From assembly GCA_025766275.1 (NCBI GenBank), contig JAFKAC010000013.1:992001-1056000 (forward strand): a stretch of DNA of 64,000 nucleotides. The letters run 5' to 3'. The translations under genes and the position numbers were made by a program. The notes under the pieces are model-generated. The model was not told where the DNA came from. It made no database searches and saw nothing but the letters and a program-made list of their open reading frames with translations. This document shows, in pieces, positions 35,061-46,600 of this stretch; within the stretch, counting starts at the first letter, position 1; each line of letters opens with the position of its first letter. The stretch is from Lactarius indigo (Eukaryota; Basidiomycota; Agaricomycetes; Russulales; Russulaceae).

Positions 35061-35910
35061 ATGGTCTAGTCCAGGCCCGCAAGTTAGGCCACAACGAAGT
35101 TCATCATACCACGTATCAAACCCAGACGGAGCTGTATGGATATTCATGCGAGAAGCGGAATGGCGGATGCAACAACGTACACGCGATGGCTCAGTGACCA
35201 ACCAGAAAAATTCCACCCTGGTACGACGCCGAGTCGCGGACTCAGAATTCAGAACTCAGAACTCAGGCGATTCCTTTGCACGTGATGCATTGACCATTCA
35301 ACCCTACCAATTGCGGCAATTGCGGCAAGACTCGGTTGTGAAGCTATATTGAAGAGGTGAACTGTTTGCCACCAGAGTTGTTACGGACAGTTCTATTCGG
35401 TGGGCCAACCCTGCTTCTAGGCTTACAGTCGCACCTGCTCCAGGCCTTGTGTCGCTTACGTGAATTTGAAGAAATCCCAGAATCTTGTCCAGAATTGCCC
35501 ACCTGTGCTTCCCAAGGTGCTTCCTGTAGTTCTCATCCCGAAAAATGTGCCACGGGAGGTTGTCCGATTGTAATCGAATCTTCGTCCTCTGGTGAGTACA
35601 GTATTACCACAGCTTCAAGAAATTAAATTAAACCCTGGCCGCGGCGTGGTGTGGACCATGGCTCGTTACCTATAGTAGTGGTCCACGAAAGAGTTCTTCC
35701 AATATTCCATTAAAGTCTCCCCGTGGCTCCAATCTGCTCTAACCAACGTGTACCGGAGGAGTGCTTTGTCGGCCCGTGCCCTCGCACGTCTGAGAAGTTC
35801 AGATTTCGCACCATCGCGCCATCCATTCGGCACTTCCCCCAAATCGCTGATAAAGTGCTCTTAGAAGTGCCGTTTGAGGACCGTTAATTCACCCTCTAAA
35901 ACACACCCTT
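35055..35910 (+). repeat. Upstream block of terpene cyclase copy 3
   Basis: Third copy of the block. Unlike the other two it does not reach the start codon: similarity ends near 35910 (AACACACCCTTCTTTGTG), and about 420 unrelated bases follow. Confidence 0.65.
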
Positions 35911-36330
35911 CTTTGTGTTGAACAGGAGTGCACTCAGTCGCGCGACACTCCAGCATTGAGGAGTCGGCCGTACCGCTGCTCGCGTATTCACGTGCTGGAG
36001 ACATGTACACCGAGGGTCGCACAGACTGGCGGAGTATAGAACAGAGGTGAGCCGTAATGAATGGCTCGCAACACGATCATTACTCTCTTGGATACATTGA
36101 TGTTCGAACTTTGAGTTTACGAATACTGTGATCAAGGGCAACCCCCTTGTGTGCACTGTTGAGGCATTCGACGTGTTCGTCTCCTATGGAGGGCGGACGC
36201 CCGTTCACGTTTTCACGTGTATCCACGATACTTAGGATGCATTTATTCGCGCGTTGTAGGCTCTGGCATCCCAGAAACTTAAGTTCTATCTGGTGTGCCA
36301 GACTAATCTTTACTCGCTGCGTTTTATCAC
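35911..36330. other. Unrelated insert in the promoter of copy 3
   Basis: About 420 bases without similarity to the corresponding position in copies 1 and 2 separate block 3 from the coding start at 36338. No inverted ends or coding signature are evident. It may have replaced the original proximal promoter. Confidence 0.5.
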
Positions 36331-36337
36331 CTTGGTC

Positions 36338-38206
36338 ATGTCTTTACCGCCCCGCTGCCATATTCTCATATTTGACCTAGGGGACGTTCTACTTACCTGG
36401 TCTCCGGTCACGAAGACGTCAATTTCCCCAAAGACCCTCAAAGCGATTCTTTCGTCAACTATTTGGCAAGATTACGAACGCGGGAGAATTTCAGAGGACG
36501 AGTGCTATCGCCTCGCTGGGGATAGGTTTTCTCTTGACCCTGAGGAGGTCCGACGGGCCATCCTCGATGCCCGCAACAGTCTTCGACCAGATGAAGCCTT
36601 CATTAGCTTCATCCGCAATCTTCAATCAGAGGCTCATAATACGCTACGCATCTTCGCCATGTCAAATATTTCTGCACCCGATTACGCGTTCGCCCGCGCG
36701 AAGCCTGAAGAATGGGGTATCTTCGAGCGCATTTTTATTTCTGCGGCGGTGGGCATGCGCAAGCCCGAACTCTGTTTCTTCAAGTATGTCCTGGAAGAAA
36801 TCAAAGCCGAGCCGTCTTCGGTGGTATTCGTCGACGACAAGTCTGAGAACGTCCTGGCCGCTCGCTCGCTTGGCATGAATGGCATCGTTTTCGACGACGT
36901 TCAGCGTGTATGAAAGTCGCTCCGGATATTCACTGGAGATCCTGTTCGTCGCGGCCTCTCGTTCCTAGAAGCGAGAGCAGGCCGGTTGGAATCAGAGACA
37001 AACGGCGGCCAAATTGTGTCTGAGAACTTTGCACAACTGCTCATCTTGGAAGCTACCAAGAAAAGGTATGGCCAGCGTTTTGAGTGGACTTCTCAAATGA
37101 TCCAACCAACTCAGGGAGCTCGCGAATTACGTCCACCACCCTCGTACATGGAACTTTTTCAGAGGTATTTTCTTACATAAGCGCTACCCATCAGCGTCTT
37201 GGATGTCTGATCAAAATCTTGTCATTTCCTTTTCGGCAGAGGGACCAATACTCACCACGGATGAATTTCCACCTGATCTGGATACCACTTCTGTTGGTCT
37301 CATGGTCACCCAGCCCGATGACTATGTGTTCGACTCAGTAATGGATGAAATGCTCCAATACACGACCACTGATCTTATTCTGATGGTAAGTCGATGACAA
37401 CTCCAGCTAATCCACGGCCCGGGGAACTAAACCATTTACGGTAGACCTACTTTGACGCCGAGCGTCCACGCACAGACCCCATCGTCTGTCTCAATGTCCT
37501 ACGCCTCTTCTACTCACGCGGACGCGGACACGAGGTCTCGCCCACCCTCGACTGGGTGCTCGGCGTGCTCGAGCACCGCGCCTACCTCGACGGCACGCGG
37601 TACTACGAGACGGCGGAATGCTTCCTCTTCTTCGCGGCGCAGCTCCTGCGCGCGACCCCCGACCCAAATCTACACGCGCAATTGGCCCCACTCCTGCGGA
37701 CGCGTATCCAGGAGCGCACAGGCGCCGCTGCCGGCGACCCCCTCGCGCTCGCGATGCGCATCCTCGCGGGAAGCGTGGTCGGCCTGCACCTCGCATACGA
37801 CCTTGCGCTGCTCCTGCCGCTGCAGTGCGAGGACGGCAGCTGGGGCCCAGGGTGGATGTACAAGTACGGGTCATCAGGCGTCAAGATCGGCAATCGCGGG
37901 CTCACCACGGCGCTCGCGCTCAACGCAATCGCGGCCTTGAAGTCCCCGTCACAGCCACAGCCACCCGAGCCGCTGGGGATCTCGGAGAAGTGCATGCTGC
38001 TGCCCGGTGACTTTCCGTTGTCCCTGCCGGCATCGCCTCTGTTGCCTTTGGGAGAGAAGGAGAGGGGGTTCTCGTTGGGTACGATCGTAAAGGCCATCTA
38101 TGCGTACGTCTTCGCGGCGGCTCGTACTAGGACTCACAGGGTCGTGCAGGATGTCGGGGTCGACGTTCGTCGCCACGACCGTGGGAGTAGCATTGGCGCT
38201 GGCTGA
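36338..38206 (+). pseudogene. HAD-type class II terpene cyclase, copy 3 (one nonsense codon)
   Basis: Exons 36338-37065, 37115-37164, 37240-37385 and 37445-38206 have the same phases and lengths as copy 2 apart from the last (562 codons in all). HAD motifs, the DLDTT box (37275-37289), QCEDGSW and splice sites are all kept. The single obvious lesion is TGA at 36911-36913 (codon 192), where copies 1 and 2 have CGA. This truncates the product inside the HAD domain, before the cyclase half. Either a very young pseudogene or a read-through/assembly issue. The promoter is also altered (see 35911-36330). Confidence 0.82.
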
Positions 38207-38606
38207 GTAGCGCCGCACTGACGGGAATGATGTGAGACGTCCAGGTGTAAGTTTCTCTCTCATCACAGCATATTACCTTAGCTCCCTCTATACCTAAGTT
38301 GTGTTTAATTCTATCGACGCCCAGAGCACCATCGTAGTCGCATAGTACTTGCACTTTGCTGCCGTTGTTGTTGTTTATTTGTTTTACTGCCGCGCTCGAA
38401 CTAATCACTGTGCCCAGTCTAGCTGGCAAAATTCTTTCACTTCTACACCATTAGTATAGTACGCGCTGGACCTACTGTACATACAACCTACATACTGACC
38501 CTGCGCATGTAAGTTATATGAACGATCACCACGTGGGGGTGTATCCATGGTTACATGGTTACAAACCACCTCAAATTATTGATGCTTCTGCCGCAAGACC
38601 CCCGCG

Positions 38607-40537
38607 TTATTTGCGAAGGTAACGCTTGTACACCTCGTTGTGCGTCTCTTCTACGTATGGGTATCCCAGCTCGCTCAAAAACACGCCAAACTGGGCAGAG
38701 TCTTCTTCGGGCGCCTGAATCCCCGCCAGGACCCTGCCAAGGTCTAAATTAACCGTTATCAGTATCTAGATCGTGGGGAAATCGAGAGCGCGTACCGCCT
38801 CCTTGATTCCGATAATGGAATAGGGAGATGTTCCACCCCATATTACGTAGAGAAGAGAGGAACTTGCGGAGCGCGCCAGGGCGTTCAGGGAACTCTGTGG
38901 GGAAATGTGTGTAAGAAAAAAAATGTTTTGGGGTGTCAGTTTGGTATGATGCGGCGGTGGCGGGGACACGAGGGAGGGGTGGCAGGGGGTAGGACGCACC
39001 GAATCTGAAGATGCGCTCGTTTGGCGCATCTGATGCCCCGCCAATCATGTAGCGCGCGTGACTCTTGGCCATCTCGTCGTCACTGATGTCGTACCCGTTC
39101 ATTCCGCCGCGCTGGAGCTCGGCGAGTACGGTCTCTACCTCCTCCGCGCGCGAGTTCGTCTCGAGCTGGAACGACAGGAAGACGTGCGCGCAGTTGGGGG
39201 CGTTGTACCTATATGTGAATTCTGTGACCGAGCGCGGGTGTATGATGGTGTGTAGTGTGAAGAAGCTAAGTTACAGTTGTCAGGTGAGGTAAAGAAAGAT
39301 GCACGTGGCGTGGCGTACCTGCCAGGTCGCTCCGGTATGTCAACGCTTAGCAGGGCCTCGCGTCCCTCACCCAGAGCCGCACGTTCGGCGACAAAACGGA
39401 GGCGATCGAAATTCATGTTTGCTCCACTGATTACGACAACGAATTTTTTCTCGGCCCCGATAAGCTGATTGTCCAGGATGTACCTTTTCAATCCAGCCAG
39501 GGCGAGCGCACCCGCCGGTTCAGTAACAGAGCGGGTCTCTGCACGATGGTGAGAGGGAGAAAGGGGTGGGGAAGTAGCGAGGAGGGGTACCTTCAAAGAT
39601 GTCCTTTATCGCAGCGCAAATCTCATCATTATCGACTTTGACGACCCCATCGAGCAACTTCTGACAAATGCGGAACGGCTCTTCCCCCACGATGCGCACC
39701 GCAGTCCCGTCGCTGAACGGGCCCACTTCAGATAGTAAGACGCGCTCGCCCTTTTCTAAACTGCGCGCCATCGCATCGCCGTCGATGGTCTCCGCGCCGA
39801 GGACGCGAATGTGCGGACTGCCGATGCGTTTCACGTATTCGCATATCCCGGCAACGAGGCCCCCGCCGCCCACCGCGCCAAAAATGGCGTCGAGGTGCTC
39901 GGCGTCTGGGACCTGCTTGAGGATCTCCATCCCGACGGTGCCCTGCCCCGCAATTACGAGAGGGTCGTCGTAAGGGGGAACGAAGACGAGGCCGTGCGTG
40001 GTGGCGAGACGGGCACACTCCGCCTTGGCCTCGTCAAAGTCCACGCCGTGGAGGACGACTTTTGCGCCGAGGCGCGCGACGTTGCGTACTTTGATGGTGG
40101 GTGTGCCCTGAGGCATCACGATCGTGCATGGTATCCCCAGTCGCGCACCTGAAAGGGCGACGCCCTGGGCGTGGTTGCCTGACAGAGGGCGTCAGGACTG
40201 ACACGTAGGCAAGCGGGTCACACGGCTAACCGGCGCTGCAGGTAACGACGCCCTTCCATCGCTCCTCCTCCCCGAGGCTGGCCATGAAGTTGTACGCGCC
40301 ACGGATTTTGAAGCTGAAGACCTCGTGGAGATCTTCACGCTTGAGATAGATCTGATTTCCAAATTTTGCGCTGAGATTCGGGGCATGGACGAGGGGTGTC
40401 TCTTTGAGAATTTCATACACCCTTGAAGTCAGGATGAGGCGAAGATAGTCTGGGGTCTTTGTAGGTAGGAGTAGATGTGGTGAGAGGCGCGGCCATGAGA
40501 CAGGATCCGGTGGATGCGAGGAATGCTCGAGAGTCAT
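38607..40537 (-). CDS. ILV1: Threonine deaminase (threonine ammonia-lyase, biosynthetic)
   Basis: Minus-strand exons 40537-40231, 40178-39591, 39538-39319, 39265-39000, 38894-38796 and 38743-38607 give 538 residues with all phases consistent. The enzyme makes 2-oxobutanoate from threonine, the first step to isoleucine. The PLP-binding Lys (about 77) lies in [10 protein letters not shown]; the phosphate loop is [17 protein letters not shown] spans the first junction. The C-terminus has two ACT-like regulatory domains ([11 protein letters not shown] and [13 protein letters not shown]), the site of isoleucine feedback in fungal enzymes, ending with [16 protein letters not shown]. No strong mitochondrial targeting peptide is evident, so a missed upstream exon is possible. 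Fragments of this locus recur between the terpene cyclase copies. Confidence 0.95.
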
Positions 40538-41073
40538 CACTACTCCCGATCGGGCCGATAAAGCCAAGATAAAATAAATAAATATTATTATCGTGTCACG
40601 TGATTTGACATCATCAAGAAGTGGGAAAATGGAAAACTGAACATTGGCCGAGTCGGAAGCGGAAGGAGGAGGGGGTTCAACGGGAATGCTGTAGAGATAG
40701 CTCTAGCGAGTGGTACTCAGAGTCGTTGGTGTTGACGACGACGACGATCACTTGCGGTCAGCCAGTGTGAGATAAGGAAAAGAAGACCATATGACAAAAA
40801 CGTGTGTGTTGTGTGTGTGTATATGCGCCTTCTGCTGTATATTGGTACGATAGACCGATAGGAGACGGGGAGAGATAGTGACGTGTTACGGGGAGGATGA
40901 GAGATATGGAGACGGGGACGAGGATGAGTGAGGTGAATTGAGCGAACATTCGGCGATTGAACTGCGCCAGCCCTAAAGCGGAGAAGACTTCCCCGTTTGC
41001 CATTTCCCAGTCTCAGACTCTCAGTCCCGTACTCGCCCTCTCTCTTCCTCCTCCCCGTCCCATTCCTCCATTC
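40538..41073. promoter_or_regulatory. Divergent intergenic region between ILV1 and the PHD gene
   Basis: Start codons of the two genes face away from each other across 536 bases. The part 40700-40860 was also copied to 31610-31800. It contains GT-rich runs (GTGTGTGTTGTGTGTGTGT, 40802-40820) but no evident TATA box. Confidence 0.5.
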
Positions 41074-43374
41074 ATGGCCCAAGTTGCGATGATGGGACCC
41101 CCCCTTTCTCCAAGGGAAACGCGCCGCTCAGGAAGACGCAGTGCCCCTTCTGGCTCAACCAGCACCTCCAAGTCACCAGACTCCCCCAACTCAGAGTCTG
41201 CCCCCCGCCTCCTGGCACCACCCAACCGCTCCTCTTCCTCCACTTCGTCCAGAAAACGCACAAAGCAGGAAGACCTCGACGATCCCCCAGACGACTCGCA
41301 CAAGAATACCCCCAATGGCACAACCAACGGTGTCACCCCTCTCCACAACGGCAACGGGCGCACAAAACGCAAGGGCAAAGAAAAGGAAAAGCCCGTCCTT
41401 GGTCTCGCCATCGATTCTATCATAGCCGAAGGAGAACAGACCGACATCGTTCTCGACCTCAACGGCGAGCCCGACGTCGAGGAAGAGGAACAAGGCGTCA
41501 CGCGTTGTGTGTGTGGCAACGCAGGTATGCTGTTTCTTCCCTTCACGGCTCGTGATGATACTCTCTCTCCTTCCCAATGTTCTCGTGGCGTCATTTTTTT
41601 GGAGTTTGGGACGCGATTCCTCTTGGATCGCCAGCGTCTCGCCCTGGGGCGTCGTGATGCTTCGCCGGTGTCGGCGCTTAATCCCCTTTTTTGACCCGTC
41701 TTGCGAGAACTCCCCCTTCCCCGATCGTCTTTCGGCATCCACATCATCGCTGCTTCATTCTCCGAATGCATAATCTGATGTCATCCCCCTTGACTTGCAG
41801 GTGACGATGAGGAAAGCGCAGGCGAATTCTTTGTCCAGTGCGAAACGTGCAATGTCTGGCAGCACGGCCAGTGCATGGGCATCCGAAGTGAAGACGCTGT
41901 TAAAGAAGATCACTACTACTGTGAACAATGTCGACCCGACCTGCACACAGAACTTCTCAAGTATGCCGGAGCTCACTTCCTTCTTTACGCCCACCAACCG
42001 TCTCACCACCCCCACACAGGAGACTCGCCAAACGGCCCCGAGACCGTCACTCATCCTCCAACTCGCATCCCGTCGCAGCCCCCGCAAACCGGAACTCTCG
42101 TTCGCATTCCCCGAGTCACCAGAAACCCCAGAAACGCCGAAATACTATGAATAGTCGTGATGCGGCCTACGACGAGATGATGGCCCTCATTGTGGAACAC
42201 AGTGCGGCAGAGGCGGGCGTGGCCACATCGACGCAATCGCCGCCAAGTCCTATCAACGGAAGCGTCAACGGGCAGGCAGATGGCGACGAGCAACTCCCTA
42301 GCCCTGCAACCAAGAAAAAACGGAAACGAGCCTCGGAAGACGCGTCAGTTTGCCTTTCTCCCGTTTTGTATTTATGCCTCACCGAATCCCGACTGTAGTG
42401 CGTCAATCAAACGCACGCGATCCGCGTCGACGACTTCTGATCGCCCTACTTTACCCAAGCCCCCTCATGAGGAGACCCCAGCGCCGACGCCCAAGTCCAT
42501 CTCAATGCCCGCACCCCCAGTCCCACCTCCGAAGAGTAGCTCGTCACGTAATAGACGTGGTGGGGGTGGCCGTAGCAGGCCCTCCGCCCAGGCGCAGGAC
42601 ACAGCGTCCGTGGATGGGGATGAGGGTGAGAAACCTTATCTGAATATCAATTTCCTGTTCATTGACCCCGTGTCCTGTACACGTACATATATAGTTGGTG
42701 TCGCAGTTCCCGGGCCGAGTAACCGACGGTCAGGGGGGGGTCGCTCAAGAGCAAGCGGCTCGCGCCGCAACCAAAACACGGGAGATCAAGCGCCGAGGCG
42801 TGCGAATGGCGCTGTTACGTCCGCCTCTGCCCCACCGGCATCTTTCACCCGAACATATTCATCAGCACAGCAACCACAACAGCCACTGCTGACATCGTGG
42901 GGACTGCCGGACTATCTGGCACATTTGGAACCTACACTACCAAGCAAGACACCACAGCCACTCCAGTTACGTGGATCGGGCGAGGAGCGTGGTGTGCGAG
43001 TCCGCTGGCCAGGGAAGCGCATGAGTGTAGGTGACATGAACAAGCGGGTGCGCGCACTAGTCGAGTGGGTCGGACGGGAGCAGGCGAGCGCATCGGAACG
43101 ATATCGCCGACGCGAGTCGTTACAGGCGGCCTTGGGAGATCCCGCCTCACTTGGGATCCTATCTATTGGCGACAATGCGGAGATGATTGTGGATGGCGCA
43201 CCACCGCCGCAGCCCCCACCCCCGCCGCCGCCACCGATGGAGGAGAAAGTCATTGATGGGGGAGAGAAATCGACCATGAAGATGATGGAGGAGCTTATGG
43301 AGGAGCTTATTGTGTTTCAAGAACGTTATGGGCCGGGTGCGAAGAGCAAGGATCGGCGGACTGCAGTGTCCTGA
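41074..43374 (+). CDS. PHD-finger protein, Cti6-like
   Basis: Exons 41074-41524, 41801-41960, 42020-42343, 42399-42625 and 42707-43374 join to 609 residues; the first intron is unusually long (276 bases). One PHD finger at about 145-200 has the Cys4-His-Cys3 pattern (TRCVCG, FFVQCETCNVWQHGQCMGI, HYYCEQCRPDLH) and is flanked by basic, serine-rich disorder. The C-terminal part has MSVGDMNKRVRALVEWVGREQ, then a proline run and an acidic/Met-rich helix. This arrangement resembles Cti6 of the Rpd3L histone deacetylase complex, whose PHD finger reads methylated H3K4; a different chromatin reader is possible. A nuclear location is expected. Confidence 0.75.
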
Positions 43375-43519
43375 CATGCGCTATATCACTCTGGGGGGGT
43401 CCGTGGTATCACTGTTGTACTCTCTCTCTTTTTTGTTTTTACTCTTATTACTACATTATATCTTTTTGCTTTATTAATCCTTCTGTTGCCTGCCTCTACA
43501 TTCAGTTCCGTTCAGTTCG

Positions 43520-43559
43520 AGGACCCCGAATCTGCTGAGTCTGCAGTCTTCGGGGTCCT
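43520..43559. terminator. Perfect 11-bp hairpin between the PHD gene and VPS8
   Basis: AGGACCCCGAA (43520-43530) pairs exactly with TTCGGGGTCCT (43549-43559) around an 18-base loop. It lies 145 bases after the PHD stop and 86 bases before the VPS8 start. It could mark the 3' end of one transcript, the 5' leader of the next, or a protein-binding palindrome. Confidence 0.4.
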
Positions 43560-43645
43560 TTGCCCAGCAATTCGCGGTTCGCGCCTCCGTTCACGCAGCC
43601 TAACATACACTCACCGTGGGCCTACGGTGTCTTCGCTCCTCCACG

Positions 43646-46600
43646 ATGTCTAGCTCGGGTTACTCTCGACAACCGTCACTAGGTCTGTCGGATTTCGGAT
43701 CGGGTGACGAGAAACACGTAGACACCAATGGCGGCGACTACTCAACTCGGATGAGTGAGCTCTTCGATGATGACGACGACGACACTCCCACCGTCTCTGT
43801 TCCCCACTTCGACGCCGACGACGATGACGATGACGAAGGCGAGGAATCATTTGTATATGACGGCGCCGATGCGCCAGTCACGCGCACCACCTACCGCGAA
43901 CAGTTGCGCGAAGTCTTGGACGACGATGCCGACGACGACACGGCTGAGGAGCACGAAGTCGAGCGCTCGCTTTTGCATGACGTTAACCAGCCTCCAATAA
44001 CAGTCGAGGACGAAGCCCTGGTAAGTCAGCTTACTCTTAACACGCTTGTTCGATGCTCATCTCGCGTGGCGCCCACACCTTCCTTCCTGCACGTCGCCAT
44101 TCCACGCACTTGTCATTAGCCCCCGGCCATCTTTACACCTTCGCCTTCCTCCGCATCAGCATCTCTTTCCTCCCCACCAATCATGTCCTCCTCCTTGCCG
44201 AACGGGGCGCCCACCTCTTCACCTCTGAAACCCTTCCTTCATCCAACGATCTCACGCCTGCGCTCTTACACGCCCCACGCTTCGCCTACCTCCTCTGCGA
44301 CGAGTGCGCCCTCCGCTCTCCGTGGCGTCTCGCCTGCCCCATCCAGCTTTTCTACCCTCTCTCCTGGCTCGTCCTCTGCGCACCTCCCAGGCACCGAGAA
44401 GCACGATTTCCCACAACCGAATGGACATGTCCCTGATGCGCGGGAGGTGTTCCGGTGGACGCAACTACGTGCGCTCGGGACACATGTCTTTGCGCGGCCT
44501 TCGAACAAGGCACAAGCAGTTCTTGGCGCGGCAGCCGTCGGCACGCCCACGGTGTTAGCTGCGAATGGACTCATCTGCGTCGGCATGGACAACGGGCGGG
44601 TACTTGTGTTTGACTTCAAGCAGACACTCAAGTGCGTCTGCGGGGATCCCGCAACAGGTGAGCACGATTTCTGAACAATACATCACACGAGCTCATTGTG
44701 GGCCGCAGAAAAGACGGTTGGCGCGGTCACCGCCCTCGCACTCTCCCACGATCATACTTTCGTCGCAGCGGGACATGCAACCGGACATATTCAGCTCTTC
44801 GACCTCAAGAAGCCGCAGGTGCCAGCGCGCTTTGTCCCACCAACGACGCTCGCAGCTGTCGGGTCAGGTCGGAAAGAAGGACACCTGGAGGGTTCGCGCA
44901 TCGTCAACATCGGTTTCGTCGCCGGGCGGCACACCGCCATCGTCACCGCCGACCAGACAGGACTGGCTTTCTACCACAGTCTCGGCAAGGCCCTCTTCTT
45001 TGATGCGTCGGACGTGTTGCGGATACTGGGGAAGTACCCGGATGAGGAGCCTGTCGTCCTGGGACAACCGCCCTTCCATCGACGACGCGCGCGACGCACA
45101 AACACGATCCTGGCCATGGCGCCGCTGCCTCTGGGAACAGTGCCGCACTCAACAGACACGTACAATGTGACCGCGCTTCTTACAGCCGCCAAGTTGGTGA
45201 TCGTTGGACTCAAACCGTCGCCCAAGACGTGGTATCGCAAGCACCGCGGCGAGGGCGACGATCAGATGGGCAAGGGCAAGTTCCGCGCCGCGTTGGCGTG
45301 GTTTCCCAGCGTGGTTCCCGGCGCTTCCGCGGGTCGCACAAAGCCGGAGCCGCCACCAGCGAAGAAGGACAACACCACGGGCACACCACCATCTACGACA
45401 CCCATGCTGGTATACTCGTGGGGCTCGAAGCTCCAGCTTTTGCTGGTCTCTGAGCTCAAGGCGGTCGAGAAGTTCACGAGCGAACGTACGGGCAAGTTGA
45501 CGACGGTCGAGGTCGGTCGGCTCGTGTTTGAGGAGAAGGCACAGTGGACGGCGCGGGACAATGTACACGCCATACAATGGTTAAACGCCAAAGTGGGTTC
45601 GTTCGAGCTTCTTTGCCGCTTGGACTCGCGCTGAGCGAGATGTGCATCTGTAGCAAATCCTTGCCGTCACCTCATCTGCGCTCGAAGTGTACGACGTTCA
45701 CACGCGGACGCTCGTCGAACATACGCCTTTCGACCCATCGTTGCTTGTCTCGCCGACGATTGCTCACACCATTAATGGCGCGTTCTCCTATTCGGACGCG
45801 ACGGGTGATGTCGCTCACAGTGTGCGCACATACAAGGGCAAAATCTTCCTTCTTGTAAGCGCCCGCTCCTTTCAGCCCTACTCGGCGCTTTTGATGCAAC
45901 CCCATTTCTCTTGCAGGGCCGACAAGAGGTGCAAGTAGGCACGCTACTTACGTGGGCAGACCGCATTCTCTCGTCCGTGGAACATGGCGACTTTCTGAGC
46001 GCGATCGACCTCACGCGCTCGTATTACCTTGGAACGGCCCCCGGAAACAAGAATGGCCTGCCTGACGACCCACTGGAACTGAAAAAAGTCGTCGGAGAGA
46101 AGATGCGCGAGTTGATGGTCGCGTCGACGCGATACGCGTTCTCGGAGGACCGCATGACGGATGCCACGCACCACAGTCCAGATGGGCGCGGCGTCGACCG
46201 CACGTCGCTGTTCGAAAACCTAGTCGCGACCTGCGCACGCGCCTGCATCGCACTCGGCGACCTCGAATTCCTCTTCGAGGACCTTTTCCAGGCGTACGAC
46301 GACGCCGGCATCGCAGCCATTTACCTCGAGCAGTTCGAGACGTTCGTGCTCGAACACGACGTCCGCACCGTGGACCCGCGTATCGCGCAGCGCCTGATCG
46401 CGTTGCATGCAGCCAACGGGCGGCCCGATCGCGCTGAGCGCGTCATTTGGCACATCGATCCCGTATGCCTCGATATCGACCAGGCGGTGCAGCTCTGCCA
46501 GACGCACCACCTGTACGACGCGCTCATGTACGTGTACACGCGCGCGATGCGGGACTATGTCGCGCCTGTCGTGGAGATGCTCGGCCTCATCCGCAAGGTG

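Noticed and set aside
40802..40820. GT-rich run as a functional element upstream of ILV1
   Set aside because: A short low-complexity tract that could arise by slippage; a variant of it is only present in the duplicated flank.
43616..43645. Earlier in-frame ATG ten codons before the chosen VPS8 start
   Set aside because: The downstream ATG at 43646 begins the serine-rich, acidic N-terminus; the upstream extension has no support. I cannot exclude it.
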